A stretch of 64,000 bases of DNA from Halobacteriales archaeon QS_4_69_34 (GCA_003021045.1 PXRN01000024.1:1-64000); one strand, 5' to 3'. Counted from the stretch's first letter, positions 25,915 through 35,980 are shown. Program-made: numbers and translations. The notes: generated by a model from the letters alone, not told the origin.

Positions 25915-26087
25915 TCACGGGTCCGGGTTTCGCCGGTCCCATCGCCGGCCGCCTCCCTGAGCGACGCGAGATGTCCTTCGAGCGCCGAGAGCGCCGCGTC
26001 GGGGTCCACGTAGCCGCTCTCGTAGTCGTCGTACACCCTGTCCGCGCGGTCGAGGAAGTCGTCGACGGCGTCTTCGAGGTCGGTCAC
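25911..26087 (-). CDS. Small acidic helical protein, 58 aa
   Basis: A short frame from GTG 26087 to TAG. The product is strongly acidic and helix-forming: 'MTDLEDAVDDFLDRADRVYD' then 'DYESGYVDPDAALSALEGHL'. Heptad-like spacing of Leu/Val/Ala suggests a small coiled coil. Its codon bias (G/C third positions) matches real haloarchaeal genes. The stop overlaps the stop of the convergent reductase gene in the palindrome CTAG. I do not recognise a family, and function is unknown. Similar 50-70 aa acidic proteins are common and often unannotated in haloarchaea. Confidence 0.6.
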   Translation of the reverse strand: MTDLEDAVDDFLDRADRVYDDYESGYVDPDAALSALEGHLASLREAAGDGTGETRTRD

Positions 26088-26258
26088 GGGCGGCGTTCGA
26101 ACCGGGCGATCCTATCTCGTTCGGTTCGGGACGCGAGGTCGGAGCGTACGGCCAAGAGCGCTCCGTTTCCCGACTCCCGCAGGCAGTCCGGGACGGGGAC
26201 GCCGGGACGCCCCAGCTCGGGCATCGTCCCGAAGTTCATGCCGTAGCGGCCGACCACG

Positions 26259-26720
26259 TCACGAGACCGTCGTCTGGTACTCCTTACGGAAGCCCCGAAA
26301 CTCCGTCCGATGGGCCTCCTCGTCGGTGAGGATCGTCACGGCGATGTCCTCGGTGACGGGGTCGTCGGCTCCCCGGGCGGCGTCGATCAGCGCCCGGTAG
26401 GTCTCGATGGCGTCGTTCTCGGCGTCGAGGACCCCTTCGATCACCGCCGGCACGTCCGTCGTGTCCGCGGGCGGCTGGAGGCTGTCCTGGTTGGTCTCGA
26501 ACTCGGCGGAAGCGGGCGGGCGCTCGTCGAGCTGCTTGAGGCGCTGGCCGAGCATCCGCGCGTGATTCAGCTCCTCGTCGATATCGGCCTCTAAGCTCTC
26601 TTTGATCTCCTCGGCGCGCACGCCGTCGAGGACAATCGAGTTCGTCAGGTAGTTCATTACGGTCTCGATCTCGTCGCCGTAGGCCCGTTCGAGCAGGTCG
26701 GTCACTTCCTGGTTCGTCAT
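26259..26720 (-). CDS. Ferritin-like di-iron domain protein
   Basis: A 153-aa four-helix protein starting 'MTNQEVTDLLERAYGDEIET'. Ligand-type residues recur with ferritin spacing: Glu in 'AYGDEIETVMNYL' (helix A), Glu/His in 'DIDEELNHARMLGQRL' (Glu-x-x-His, helix B), Glu in 'DAENDAIETYRALI' (helix C) and Glu-x-x-His in 'TDEEAHRTEFRGF' (helix D). It therefore probably binds two metals. It may store or detoxify iron, or act as a DUF2202/Dps-like stress protein; which of these is not clear. It is divergent from leuA across a 285-nt region with an AT-rich patch. Confidence 0.8.
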   Translation of the reverse strand: MTNQEVTDLLERAYGDEIETVMNYLTNSIVLDGVRAEEIKESLEADIDEELNHARMLGQRLKQLDERPPASAEFETNQDSLQPPADTTDVPAVIEGVLDAENDAIETYRALIDAARGADDPVTEDIAVTILTDEEAHRTEFRGFRKEYQTTVS

Positions 26721-26784
26721 GCGAGCGCCGCTACGACGCCCACCGACTTAGCTGTGCGGCCGACGTTTCACGGCGCGTGCCAGC

Positions 26785-26826
26785 GGGCGGAATATTGATT
26801 TTCTATATCCGTATTTGAAATTTGCC
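26785..26826. promoter_or_regulatory. AT-rich patch in the ferritin-like / leuA intergenic region
   Basis: In a genome of very high GC, 'ggaatattgattttctatat' and the following 'ccgtatttgaaatttg' form a strikingly AT-rich block about 65-105 nt upstream of the ferritin-like gene. It may contain that gene's promoter (minus-strand 'caaatacgg' and 'atatagaaaa') and a regulator site. No known operator was matched. Confidence 0.4.
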
Positions 26827-26964
26827 GATCACCGGCCGGGACGCCGGCCCGGCGGCCCCCTACCGTTCCCCCGTGTATAATGGGATATCGAGCATACTCA
26901 CCCGTCGCAGCCGGGTGGTTTTCCGCCCGAGGGGATCGACGGACCCGTCCCCCGCGGCGGGCGA

Positions 26965-26980
26965 GGGACAGGTTTATGTG
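26965..26980 (+). promoter_or_regulatory. leuA promoter
   Basis: 'gggacaggtttatgtg' contains a TATA-like element centred about 30 nt before ATG 27006, implying a leaderless leuA mRNA starting there. Confidence 0.5.
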
Positions 26981-27005
26981 TCCGGTCGCGTTCCGAACGG
27001 TCGCA

Positions 27006-28251
<1,246 letters not shown>

Positions 28252-28416
28252 GCCGATGACGACTCCGGACGTCACGTCCGCCCCGCGGCCAGCGACGGCC
28301 GCCCGGGCGACGACCCCCGACATGCCGACGGCCACCGGACGAACACCGGCCGCACCGACGGGAGCCGCTGTCGCGGTTCCGACGATCGCCGATCGCCGCA
28401 ATCGTTGCGCGCCACG

Positions 28417-28428
28417 CAAGGGTTATCA
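28417..28428 (+). promoter_or_regulatory. Promoter of the ilvBNC-leuCDB operon
   Basis: TATA-like 'caagggttatca' centred about 31 nt before the leader ATG at 28455. It places the transcript start at or very near that ATG, leaving about 290 nt of leader before ilvB. Confidence 0.5.
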
Positions 28429-28454
28429 CCGCCGGGTGAAATCGGGGAAGTACG

Positions 28455-28532
28455 ATGGCGCAGCCGAACTCCACTCCGCGGACGCGGTCCCGGAGCGGTA
28501 CGGCTGCCCGGCTCATTATCGTAGGGGCCTGA
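28455..28532 (+). CDS. Candidate branched-chain leader peptide (25 aa, Leu-Ile-Ile-Val)
   Basis: The frame encodes 'MAQPNSTPRTRSRSGTAARL' followed by 'IIVGA' and TGA. Four consecutive branched-chain codons (CTC ATT ATC GTA, 28512-28523) lie just before the stop. ATT and GTA are uncommon codons in this GC-rich genome, so they would sense low charged tRNA well. The ATG sits at the predicted transcript start, allowing leaderless translation. The run overlaps the 5' arm of one hairpin and immediately precedes the arm of another, the geometry expected of a translation-sensing attenuator for the downstream ilv/leu genes. The coding status and regulatory role are inferred; nothing here is experimentally shown. 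Confidence 0.5.
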   Translation: MAQPNSTPRTRSRSGTAARLIIVGA

Positions 28533-28538
28533 GCCCCT
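28510..28538 (+). promoter_or_regulatory. Mutually exclusive hairpins after the leader peptide
   Basis: Hairpin A: 'ggctca' (28510-28515) pairs with 'tgagcc' (28530-28535). Hairpin B: 'aggggc' (28523-28528) pairs with 'gcccct' (28533-28538) with a 4-nt loop 'ctga'. They share bases and cannot form together. A ribosome held at Leu-Ile-Ile-Val would block A and cover the 5' arm of B. No T-run follows, so B is not a standard archaeal terminator. Confidence 0.45.
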
Positions 28539-28630
28539 GCACTACTACCCTCCCCGACGCCGACGCGCCGATCGCACAGCGAACAGCACCCGCACCACCA
28601 GCATTCCGACACCGACCCAACCCACGATCC

Positions 28631-28744
28631 ATGCACCACCGAACGCGGACACGGACGCACCGACCGTCGGATCGACCGACGCGAACGAAGCAGCGACCAC
28701 GGACGGCACCCGCGGAGACCGCACCCACGGAGGCCGCAGAATGA
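28631..28744 (+). CDS. Possible coupling ORF upstream of ilvB (37 aa)
   Basis: Starts at ATG 28631 ('MHHRTRTRTHRPSDRPTRTK') and ends in TGA inside the ilvB start (ATGA). The product is Arg/Thr/Pro-rich with no fold I recognise. The composition may simply reflect the C/A-rich, T-poor tract, which lacks stop codons in this frame. The exact ATGA overlap matches every later junction of the operon, so ilvB may be translated by re-initiation after this frame. Confidence that it encodes a functional protein is low; confidence that it is positioned for coupling is moderate. Confidence 0.3.
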   Translation: MHHRTRTRTHRPSDRPTRTKQRPRTAPAETAPTEAAE

Positions 28745-30726
28745 GCGAGCGCGAGATGAGCGAGCGCGCGACGCCACACCAGCACGCGACCGACGCCGAG
28801 GCGAGCGCGAAGGACGACGCGCCACCGGAGGCCCACACCGAAACGGAGGCGCGATCGGACGCGACGGCAACCGCCGAGCCGGCGGCCGACGCCGGATCGA
28901 CCGCGCCCGTCACGACCGGCGCGGAGTCGGTCACGCGCGCGCTCGAAGCGGCGGGCGTCGAGTACTGTTTCGGCGTGCAGGGCGGGGCGATCATGCCCGT
29001 CTACGACGCGCTCTACGACGCCGACCTCACCCACGTCACGATGGCCCACGAGCAGGGCGCGGCCCACGCCGCGGACGCCTACGGAATCGTCTCCGGCGAG
29101 CCCGGGGTCTGTCTCGCCACCTCCGGGCCGGGCGCGACGAACCTCGTGACCGGCATCGCCGACGCGAACATGGACTCCGATCCGCTGCTCGCGCTCACCG
29201 GGCAAGTCCCCACGGGGATGGTCGGCTCCGACGCCTTCCAGGAGACCGACACGACCGGAGTGACGACCCCGATCACGAAGGAGAACTACTTCGCGAGCGA
29301 CGCCGACACCGCCGGCGACGCCGTGGGCGAGGCGTTCGCGCTCGCGCGCGCCGGCCGGCAGGGACCGACGCTCGTCGACCTCCCGAAGGACGTCACGACG
29401 GGCACGACCGACGAGGAGCCCGCGGAAGGGCGGCTCCCCGAGACGTACGATCCGCCCGAGCGGGCCGACGAGGCGGCGGTCGCCGAGGCGGCCGCGGTGC
29501 TCGCGAGCGCCGACCGGCCCGTCGTGCTGGCGGGCGGCGGGGTGATCAAAGGCGAGGCCTCCCCGGAGCTCCGTGGGTTCGCCACCGAACACGGGATCCC
29601 CGTCGTCACGACGATGCCGGCGATCGGCGCGTTCCCCGAGGACCACCCGCTCGCCCTGGAGATGGCGGGGATGCACGGGACGGGCTACGCGAACATGGCG
29701 ATCACCCACTGTGACGCCATGCTCGCCGTCGGCACGCGCTTCGATGACCGCCTCACGGGGGGCGTCGAGACGTTCGCCCCGGAGGCCGAGATCGTCCACG
29801 TCGACGTCGACCCCGCGGAGATCAGCAAGAACGTCCACGCCGACTACCCCCTGTTGGGCGACGCCGGCACCGTCCTCGCTCAACTGGACGACGCGATGGG
29901 CGATACGGCCGTCGAGAGCAAGCCGGCCGGGAACACACCGGCCGCCGGGGACGCACCGGCTGCCGGAAGCACGCGGACCAACGGGAACGAACCGACGGCC
30001 GAGAGCGAACCGGCCGCCGGAAGCACGTCGAGGGTCAACGATCGCTACCGGGAGTGGCGCGAGCAGTGCCAGCAGTGGAAAGAGGAGTACCCGATGGACT
30101 ACCCGCGGCCCGACGACGAGCCGCTCAAACCCCAGTACGTCGTCGAACGCGTCGACGCGCTGACGCCCGAGGACACGGTGGTGACGACCGGCGTCGGGCA
30201 ACACCAGATGTGGGCGTGTCAGTACTGGACCTACCGGGAGCCCCGGACGTGGGTGTCCTCTCATGGCCTCGGGACGATGGGATACGGACTCCCGGCGGCC
30301 ATCGGCGCGCGGCTGGCCGCCGAAGACGATCAGTCGGTCGTCTGTTTCGACGGCGACGGCTCCTTTCTGATGACGATCCAGGAGCTCGCGGTCGCGGTGC
30401 GCGAGGACCTCGACGTCACGGTCGTCGTCCTCAACAACGAGGCCGTCGGGATGGTCCGCCAGTGGCAGGACGGCTTCTTCGAGGGCCGCCGGATGGCTTC
30501 GGAGTACCCGTGGGTGCCCGACTTCGAGACCCTCGCGGAGGGCTTCGGTGCGCGCGGGTTCACGATCGAGGCGGCGAGCGAGGTCGATTCGGTGATGGGC
30601 GAGGCACTCGCCCACGACGGCCCCTCGGTCGTGGATGCCCACATCGACCCCGGGGAGAACGTCTACCCGATGGTGCCGAGCGGCGGCTCGAACGGGGAGT
30701 TCGTCCTCGCGGAGGAGCAGCTATGA
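28741..30726 (+). CDS. ilvB: Acetolactate synthase large subunit
   Basis: A 661-aa ThDP enzyme condensing two pyruvates, or pyruvate plus 2-oxobutyrate. Seen: a long acidic N-terminal extension (about 1-60); the catalytic Glu in 'TMAHEQGAAHAADAYGI' (about 106); 'ATSGPGATNLVTGIADA'; the FAD/mid domain 'AVGTRFDDRLTGG'; and the ThDP motif 'CFDGDGSFLMTIQEL' (about 536-550) followed by 'NNEAVGMVRQWQ', the expected Gly-Asp-Gly...Asn-Asn arrangement. A low-complexity Ala/Gly/Thr/Pro insertion (about 393-431) lies between the mid and C-terminal domains and is probably a flexible linker. It is coupled to ilvN through an ATGA overlap. The 5' leader suggests attenuation-type control. Confidence 0.96.
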   Translation: MSEREMSERATPHQHATDAEASAKDDAPPEAHTETEARSDATATAEPAADAGSTAPVTTGAESVTRALEAAGVEYCFGVQGGAIMPVYDALYDADLTHVTMAHEQGAAHAADAYGIVSGEPGVCLATSGPGATNLVTGIADANMDSDPLLALTGQVPTGMVGSDAFQETDTTGVTTPITKENYFASDADTAGDAVGEAFALARAGRQGPTLVDLPKDVTTGTTDEEPAEGRLPETYDPPERADEAAVAEAAAVLASADRPVVLAGGGVIKGEASPELRGFATEHGIPVVTTMPAIGAFPEDHPLALEMAGMHGTGYANMAITHCDAMLAVGTRFDDRLTGGVETFAPEAEIVHVDVDPAEISKNVHADYPLLGDAGTVLAQLDDAMGDTAVESKPAGNTPAAGDAPAAGSTRTNGNEPTAESEPAAGSTSRVNDRYREWREQCQQWKEEYPMDYPRPDDEPLKPQYVVERVDALTPEDTVVTTGVGQHQMWACQYWTYREPRTWVSSHGLGTMGYGLPAAIGARLAAEDDQSVVCFDGDGSFLMTIQELAVAVREDLDVTVVVLNNEAVGMVRQWQDGFFEGRRMASEYPWVPDFETLAEGFGARGFTIEAASEVDSVMGEALAHDGPSVVDAHIDPGENVYPMVPSGGSNGEFVLAEEQL

Positions 30727-31352
30727 GTGGGGGACTGCAGGGGCCCGCACCCGGTGAGCGCCCGCAGCCTGCGGGCCGGCGCAACGCCCAGGGCATCCGG
30801 ATCGATCCCGAGGTCGAGGCCGAACCAGAGCCGCGTCGCACGGTGCTGTCGGCATTGGTGGAAAACGAGCCGGGCGTGCTGGCGACGATCTCGGGGCTGG
30901 TCTCCCGCCGACAGTTCAACATCGAGTCCCTTACCGTGGGTCCCACCACGAATCCCGAGACCTCGCGGGTGACGCTCGTCATCGAGGAGCCCGAACCGGG
31001 GATCCGGCAGGTCGAAACGCAGCTCGCCAAGCTGATCCACGTGATCTCGGTGCGCGAGCTCGGAACCGACGCCGTCCGTCGGGAGCTGGTGGTGTTGAAG
31101 GTCCACGGCGGGAGCCCCGAGAAGGTCCACGCCATCACCGAGATGTACGGCGGCCGCACCCTCGACGCCGGGCCGCGGACGATCACCGTCGAGATCACCG
31201 GCGGCGAGCAGGAGATCGACGACGCGATCGACGCCTTCCGGCAGTTCGAGATCCGCGAGATCGCGCGCACGGGCCAGACCGCGCTGGCCCGGGGCGAGGA
31301 GTGGACCACCCACGCCGAAGAGGAGCGCTACGAGCAGCCCGAGGAAACATGA
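30723..31352 (+). CDS. ilvN: Acetolactate synthase small (regulatory) subunit
   Basis: A 209-aa regulatory subunit. Its ACT domain begins '[20 protein letters not shown]' with '[17 protein letters not shown]' (about 40-90), where valine normally binds. The C-terminal IlvN domain contains '[20 protein letters not shown]' and '[20 protein letters not shown]'. It stimulates IlvB and gives feedback inhibition. Its start overlaps the ilvB stop and its stop overlaps the ilvC start (both ATGA). A roughly 38-residue N-terminal extension precedes the ACT domain. Confidence 0.95.
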   Translation: MSGGLQGPAPGERPQPAGRRNAQGIRIDPEVEAEPEPRRTVLSALVENEPGVLATISGLVSRRQFNIESLTVGPTTNPETSRVTLVIEEPEPGIRQVETQLAKLIHVISVRELGTDAVRRELVVLKVHGGSPEKVHAITEMYGGRTLDAGPRTITVEITGGEQEIDDAIDAFRQFEIREIARTGQTALARGEEWTTHAEEERYEQPEET

Positions 31353-32467
31353 GTGAACACGACACGGCCGAGACGAGCGGGACCGAGCCCGGCGGTCCGG
31401 CCGAGACGGACGAACGGGACCGCGCGACGATCCACTACGAGGAGGACGCCGACCCCGCACACATCGAAAGTGAGACCGTGGCCGTGCTCGGCTACGGCTC
31501 ACAGGGCCACGCCCACGCGCTCAACCTGCGAGACAGCGGCGTCGAGGTGGTGGTCGGCCTGCGCGAGGAATCGGCCTCGCGCGAGGCCGCGGCGGCGGAG
31601 GGACTGACCGTTGTGACCCCCGTAGCAGCGGCGAGCGAGGCGAGCGTCGTCTCGATGCTCGTGCCCGACACCGCCCAGCCGGCGGTCTACGACGCGATCG
31701 AGGGGGAGTTAGAGCCCGGGGACACACTCCAGTTCGCCCACGGGTTCAACGTCCACTTCGGGCAGATCCGTCCCCCGGAAACGGTGAACGTGACGATGAT
31801 CGCCCCCAAGAGCCCGGGTCACCTCGTTCGACGGAACTACGAACAGGGGCAGGGGACGCCCGGACTGCTCGCCGTCCACCGGGACGCCACCGGCGAGGCC
31901 CGGGAGACGGCGCTCGCGTACGCCCACGCGATCGGCTGTGCGCGGGCGGGCGTCGTCGAGACGACGTTCCGCGAGGAGACCGAAACCGACCTGTTCGGCG
32001 AGCAGGCCGTCCTCTGTGGCGGCGTCGCCGAGCTGATCAAGGCGGGCTACGAGACGCTCGTCGACGCGGGCTACAGCCCCGAGATGGCGTACTTCGAGTG
32101 TCTCAACGAGATGAAGCTCATCGTCGACCTGCTGTACGAGGGCGGCCTCTCGGGGATGTGGGACTCGGTGAGCGACACCGCCGAGTACGGCGGACTCACC
32201 CGGGGTGAGGCGGTGATCGACGATCACGCCCGCGAGAACATGGAGGCGATCCTCGAGGACGTGCAGACCGGGCGCTTCGCCCGCGAGTGGATCACCGAGA
32301 ACCAGGCGGGACGGCCGAGCTACCGGCGGCTCCGTGCGGCAGAGACGGACCACGAAGTCGAGGCCGTCGGCGCGCGCCTGCGCGAGCTGTTCGCGTGGGC
32401 CGAAGCGGCGGAGCCGACGGCGAACGAGGAACGCGCGGAGGACGAACGAGTACAAGCCGATGACTGA
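31349..32467 (+). CDS. ilvC: Ketol-acid reductoisomerase
   Basis: A 372-aa class I KARI. The N-terminal Rossmann domain starts '[20 protein letters not shown]' (about 35-54). '[20 protein letters not shown]' carries active-site residues, and the knotted C-terminal domain has '[20 protein letters not shown]' (metal-binding Asp/Glu) and '[20 protein letters not shown]'. It isomerises and reduces acetolactate (Mg2+, NADPH). The N-terminal ~30 residues are an acidic extension and the tail after '[11 protein letters not shown]' is acidic. Both ends overlap neighbours. Confidence 0.96.
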   Translation: MSEHDTAETSGTEPGGPAETDERDRATIHYEEDADPAHIESETVAVLGYGSQGHAHALNLRDSGVEVVVGLREESASREAAAAEGLTVVTPVAAASEASVVSMLVPDTAQPAVYDAIEGELEPGDTLQFAHGFNVHFGQIRPPETVNVTMIAPKSPGHLVRRNYEQGQGTPGLLAVHRDATGEARETALAYAHAIGCARAGVVETTFREETETDLFGEQAVLCGGVAELIKAGYETLVDAGYSPEMAYFECLNEMKLIVDLLYEGGLSGMWDSVSDTAEYGGLTRGEAVIDDHARENMEAILEDVQTGRFAREWITENQAGRPSYRRLRAAETDHEVEAVGARLRELFAWAEAAEPTANEERAEDERVQADD

Positions 32468-32543
32468 CACCGGTCGAGAGACCGCGAGCGCGACGACGAA
32501 CACGACGACGAACACGCGCCCGACGACGGGACCCCGACGATGA
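32460..32543 (+). CDS. Tiny Thr/Asn-rich ORF between ilvC and the next gene (27 aa)
   Basis: ATG 32460 lies 8 nt inside ilvC, and the TGA overlaps the next ATG (ATGA at 32540). The peptide '[20 protein letters not shown]' plus 'PTTGPRR' is low-complexity, with no recognisable domain. It bridges ilvC and the 108-aa gene so that no untranslated gap is left in the operon. It may work only as a translational link, or be degenerate coding DNA from one of its neighbours. Confidence 0.35.
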   Translation: MTDTGRETASATTNTTTNTRPTTGPRR

Positions 32544-32866
32544 ACACGAACGAAACCACGGACACGACACGGAGCATGGAGAGCGTCGATCACACGAACC
32601 CCCACACCGGCCGTCCGTTCGGCGAGCGGGTCGTCTACCACCGCGGTCCGGCCGTCGCCGCGGACGGCGGCCGCCGGGACGCCGGTGGCGAGAGGGACGA
32701 CGGGGACACCGAGGGAGCGAGCGGTGAGACGACTGCGGACGACGACACCGAGGACGCGGGGAAACAGCGAATGGAGGACGTGCCGCACACGCCCCCGGGC
32801 GACGGGGAAGGCGCGGCCAATCGCGTCTTCGAACGCGGGAGCGAGGGCCGCGACGGGGAGCGATGA
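32540..32866 (+). CDS. Conserved-looking ilv/leu-operon protein of unknown function (108 aa)
   Basis: A 108-aa acidic protein between ilvC and leuC. Two short ordered-looking motifs flank a disordered Asp/Glu/Gly middle: '[20 protein letters not shown]' with '[10 protein letters not shown]' (about 13-45), and '[20 protein letters not shown]' with 'ERG' (about 78-101). From memory, a protein with this kind of motif pair occurs at the same operon position in other haloarchaea, which suggests a pathway-linked role, but I cannot assign one. ATGA overlaps couple it to the genes on both sides. ATG 32576 ('[10 protein letters not shown]') is a possible later start. Confidence 0.6.
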   Translation: MNTNETTDTTRSMESVDHTNPHTGRPFGERVVYHRGPAVAADGGRRDAGGERDDGDTEGASGETTADDDTEDAGKQRMEDVPHTPPGDGEGAANRVFERGSEGRDGER

Positions 32867-34290
32867 GCGGCCGAACTCTCTACGAGAAGGTCTGGGACCG
32901 CCACCGGGTGGCGACCCTGCCGACGGGCCAGGAGCAGCTGTTCGTCGGCCTCCACCTGATCCACGAGGTGACGAGCCCGCAGGCGTTCGGGATGCTCCAC
33001 GAGCGCGACGTCGAGGTGGCCTACCCCGAACTGACCCACGCGACGGTCGACCACATCGTCCCGACGGCGAGCACCGAACGGCCCTTCGCGGACGGGGCGG
33101 CCGAGGAGATGCTGGGCGAGCTGGAGGCGAACGTCCGCGAGGCGGGGATCGAGTTCTCCGGTCCCGGGAGCGGCGATCAGGGCATCGTCCACGTCATCGG
33201 GCCCGAGCAGGGGCTCACTCAGCCCGGGACGACCATCGTCTGTGGCGACAGCCACACCGCGACCCACGGCGCGTTCGGCGCGCTCGCCTTCGGCATCGGG
33301 ACGAGCCAGATCCGGGACGTGCTCGCCACCGGCTGCGTGGCAATGGAGAAACAGCGGGTACGACGGATCGAGGTCACCGGCGAGCTCGGTCCCGGCGTGG
33401 GCGCGAAGGACGTAATGTTGACGATCATCCGCCGGCTGGGGACCGACGGCGGCGTCGGCTACGTCTACGAGTACGGCGGCGAGGTCGTCGAATCGATGGA
33501 CATGGAGGGCCGAATGACGGTCTGTAACATGTCCGTCGAGGGCGGCGCGCGCGCGGGCTACGTCAACCCCGACACGACGACCTACGAGTGGCTCCGGGAG
33601 ACCGATGCGTTCCGCGACGATCCCGAGGAGTTCGAGCGTCGCAAGGAGTACTGGGAGTCGATCAGGTCCGACCCCGACGCGACGTACGACGACGTCGTCG
33701 AGATCGACGGCGCGGCCATCGAGCCGGTCGTAACGTGGGGGACGACACCCGGACAGGGCACCGGCATCTCCGAGCCGATCCCCGACCCCGACGATCTCCC
33801 CGACGACGAACGGGACACCGCGCGGCGCGCACAGGAACACATGCGCGTCGCGCCCGGCGAGACGATGCGGGGCTACCCCGTGGACGTGGCCTTCCTCGGC
33901 TCGTGTACGAACGCGCGGCTCGCGGACCTCCGTCGAGCGGCCGCGATCGTCCGCGGCCGGGAGGTCCATCCCAACGTACGGGGACTCGTGGTACCCGGCA
34001 GCCAGCGCGTCAAGCGAGCGGCCGAAGAGGAGGGGCTCGATCGGGTCTTCGCGGAGGCGGGCTTCGAGTGGCGCGGCGCGGGCTGTTCGATGTGTCTCGG
34101 TATGAACGAGGACCAACTGGAGGGCGATCAGGCGTGTGCGAGCTCCTCGAACCGGAACTTCGTCGGGCGGCAGGGGTCGAAGGACGGACGCACCGTGTTG
34201 ATGAGCCCGACGATGGTCGCCGCGGCCGCCGTGCGGGGCGAAGTGACCGACGTCCGGGAACTGGAGCCCGTGGAGGTGCAGACGGCGTGA
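32863..34290 (+). CDS. leuC: 3-isopropylmalate dehydratase large subunit
   Basis: A 475-aa aconitase-superfamily protein. The [4Fe-4S] cysteines are in '[17 protein letters not shown]' (about 348) and '[17 protein letters not shown]' (about 408-411). Substrate motifs include '[20 protein letters not shown]' and '[20 protein letters not shown]'. With LeuD it interconverts 2- and 3-isopropylmalate. Its length matches the bacterial-type LeuC (about 470), not the short archaeal type. It overlaps the upstream gene by ATGA and leuD by GTGA. Confidence 0.96.
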   Translation: MSGRTLYEKVWDRHRVATLPTGQEQLFVGLHLIHEVTSPQAFGMLHERDVEVAYPELTHATVDHIVPTASTERPFADGAAEEMLGELEANVREAGIEFSGPGSGDQGIVHVIGPEQGLTQPGTTIVCGDSHTATHGAFGALAFGIGTSQIRDVLATGCVAMEKQRVRRIEVTGELGPGVGAKDVMLTIIRRLGTDGGVGYVYEYGGEVVESMDMEGRMTVCNMSVEGGARAGYVNPDTTTYEWLRETDAFRDDPEEFERRKEYWESIRSDPDATYDDVVEIDGAAIEPVVTWGTTPGQGTGISEPIPDPDDLPDDERDTARRAQEHMRVAPGETMRGYPVDVAFLGSCTNARLADLRRAAAIVRGREVHPNVRGLVVPGSQRVKRAAEEEGLDRVFAEAGFEWRGAGCSMCLGMNEDQLEGDQACASSSNRNFVGRQGSKDGRTVLMSPTMVAAAAVRGEVTDVRELEPVEVQTA

Positions 34291-34937
34291 GCCACGGCAG
34301 CCGGAAAACCGCCGACGACGCGGGCGACGGCCCCGCCGAGACGGTCGAGCGGGTCTCGGGGACCGGAATCCCGGTGCGGGGCAACGACGTCGACACCGAC
34401 CAGATCATCCCCGCCCGCTTCATGAAGGTCGTCACCTTCGATGGCCTCGGTCAGTTCGCCTTCTTCGATCAGCGATTCACGGACGACGACGAAAAAAAGG
34501 ACCACCCGTTCAACGACCCGGCCCACCGGGGGGCGACCGTCCTCGTCGTGAACGCCAACTTCGGCTGTGGCTCCTCGCGCGAGCACGCCCCGCAGGCGCT
34601 CGCGCGCTGGGGGATCGACGCGGTCGTGGGCGAGAGCTTCGCCGAGATCTTCGCGGGCAACTGCCTCGCGCTCGGGATGCCGACCGTCACGGCCGATCAC
34701 GAATCGATCGTCGCGCTCCAGGAGTGGGTCGACGCCCACCCCGACGGGGAGATCGAGATCGACGTCGCGGGCGAGACGGTGCGGTACGGCGACCACGAGC
34801 TCGCGGTCGCGGTCGACGATGCCCAGCGGACGGCGCTCGTCGAGGGCGTCTGGGACACGACGGCGCTGATGGGGGCGAACGGCGCGGCAGTCAGAGAGAC
34901 GGCCGAATCGCTGCCCTACGTGGAACTCGATGGCTGA
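34287..34937 (+). CDS. leuD: 3-isopropylmalate dehydratase small subunit
   Basis: A 216-aa protein from GTG 34287, whose start overlaps the leuC stop (GTGA). It has the swivelling-domain signature '[20 protein letters not shown]' (about 31-50), '[20 protein letters not shown]' (about 90) and '[20 protein letters not shown]'. It completes the isomerase with LeuC. The ~20-residue Lys/Asp/Gly N-terminal stretch is an extension. The 3' end overlaps leuB by 8 nt. Confidence 0.95.
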   Translation: MSHGSRKTADDAGDGPAETVERVSGTGIPVRGNDVDTDQIIPARFMKVVTFDGLGQFAFFDQRFTDDDEKKDHPFNDPAHRGATVLVVNANFGCGSSREHAPQALARWGIDAVVGESFAEIFAGNCLALGMPTVTADHESIVALQEWVDAHPDGEIEIDVAGETVRYGDHELAVAVDDAQRTALVEGVWDTTALMGANGAAVRETAESLPYVELDG

Positions 34938-35904
34938 ACGCGTCGCCGTAATCGCCGGCGACGGGATCGGCCGGGAGGTCGTGCCGGCGGCCGTCGCGGT
35001 GCTCGACCGGGTGGGCGAGTTCGAGTTCGTCGAGGCCGACGCGGGCGACGCGGTGCGGGACGAAACGGGTGCGGCGCTGCCCGCGGAGACCCGGGCGCTG
35101 GCGGCGAGCGCGGACGCGACGCTGTTCGGCGCGGCGGGTGAGACGGCCGCCGACGTGATCCTCCCGCTCCGGCGGGCGGTCGACGCGTTCGCCAACGTCC
35201 GCCCGGCCCGCGCGTATCCCGGCGTCGATGCGCTCCAGCCCGAGACCGACCTGGTGTTCGTCCGCGAAAACACCGAAGGGGTGTACGCGGGCATCGAAAA
35301 CGAGATCGCCGCGGGGGTGACGACGCTCACGCGGGTCGTCACGGCGGCTGCCTCGCGGCGGCTCGCCGACTTCGGGTTCGAGTACGCCGCCGAGGGGGGC
35401 TACGATGTGACGGTGGCCCACAAGGCGAACGTGATGGGGGTCACGGACGGCCAGTTCCTGGCCGCCGTGCGGGCCGTCGCCGACGAGCGCGGGGCCGCCC
35501 ACGAGGAAGTGCTGATGGACGCGCTGGCGACCGACCTCGTGATGCACCCGGAAGATCACGGCGTCGTGATCTGTCCGAACCTCGCGGGCGACGTGCTCTC
35601 CGACCTCGCCGCCGGCCTCGTGGGCGGGTTGGGCTTGCTGCCGAGCGCGAACGTCGGTCCCGAGCGCGCGCTGTTCGAGCCCGTCCACGGGAGCGCGCCG
35701 GACATCGCCGGGGAGGGAACGGCGAACCCGGCGGCGACGATCCTGAGCGCGGCGATGCTGTTGGAGTACCTCGACCACGAGGAGGCAGCCGCCCGCGTTC
35801 GGGAAGCGGTGACGACGGTGCTCGCTGGCGGTCCGCGAACGCCCGACCTCGGCGGATCGGCGACGACCGAGGCGGTGACCGAGGCGGTGTTCGCGCGGCT
35901 GTAG
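34930..35904 (+). CDS. leuB: 3-isopropylmalate dehydrogenase
   Basis: A 324-aa beta-decarboxylating dehydrogenase. Seen: '[20 protein letters not shown]', substrate-binding '[17 protein letters not shown]' (about 112-128), '[18 protein letters not shown]' with the catalytic Lys, metal-binding '[20 protein letters not shown]' (Asp pair, about 216) and NAD-binding '[19 protein letters not shown]'. The compact size is typical of archaeal LeuB/homoisocitrate-type enzymes. The full leu pathway around it supports isopropylmalate as substrate. It is the last clear gene of the operon. Confidence 0.94.
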   Translation: MAERVAVIAGDGIGREVVPAAVAVLDRVGEFEFVEADAGDAVRDETGAALPAETRALAASADATLFGAAGETAADVILPLRRAVDAFANVRPARAYPGVDALQPETDLVFVRENTEGVYAGIENEIAAGVTTLTRVVTAAASRRLADFGFEYAAEGGYDVTVAHKANVMGVTDGQFLAAVRAVADERGAAHEEVLMDALATDLVMHPEDHGVVICPNLAGDVLSDLAAGLVGGLGLLPSANVGPERALFEPVHGSAPDIAGEGTANPAATILSAAMLLEYLDHEEAAARVREAVTTVLAGGPRTPDLGGSATTEAVTEAVFARL

Positions 35905-35967
35905 CGGCCGGCGGCGCTGCGCTGGGGGAGCGCCCGTACCCGGGCGGCCGCGAGGCGGGGCGACCGC

Positions 35968-35980
35968 CGCAGTTAAGCGC
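35968..35980 (+). promoter_or_regulatory. Promoter of the 48-aa gene
   Basis: TATA-like 'cgcagttaagcgc' about 30 nt before ATG 36004. Confidence 0.45.

Larger units (their letters stand above)
28252..28740 (+). other. ilvB 5' region: promoter, leader peptide, hairpins, C/A-rich tract
   Basis: The gap before ilvB is organised. It holds a TATA-like box (28417-28428), a 25-codon frame (28455-28532), alternative hairpins (28510-28538), then about 200 nt that are strongly C/A-rich and T-poor and contain a 37-codon frame overlapping the ilvB start. The layout resembles an attenuator leader. Confidence 0.5.

Noticed and set aside
28523-28538. Hairpin B as an intrinsic terminator
   Set aside because: No T-run follows, so I list it only as part of a possible attenuator.
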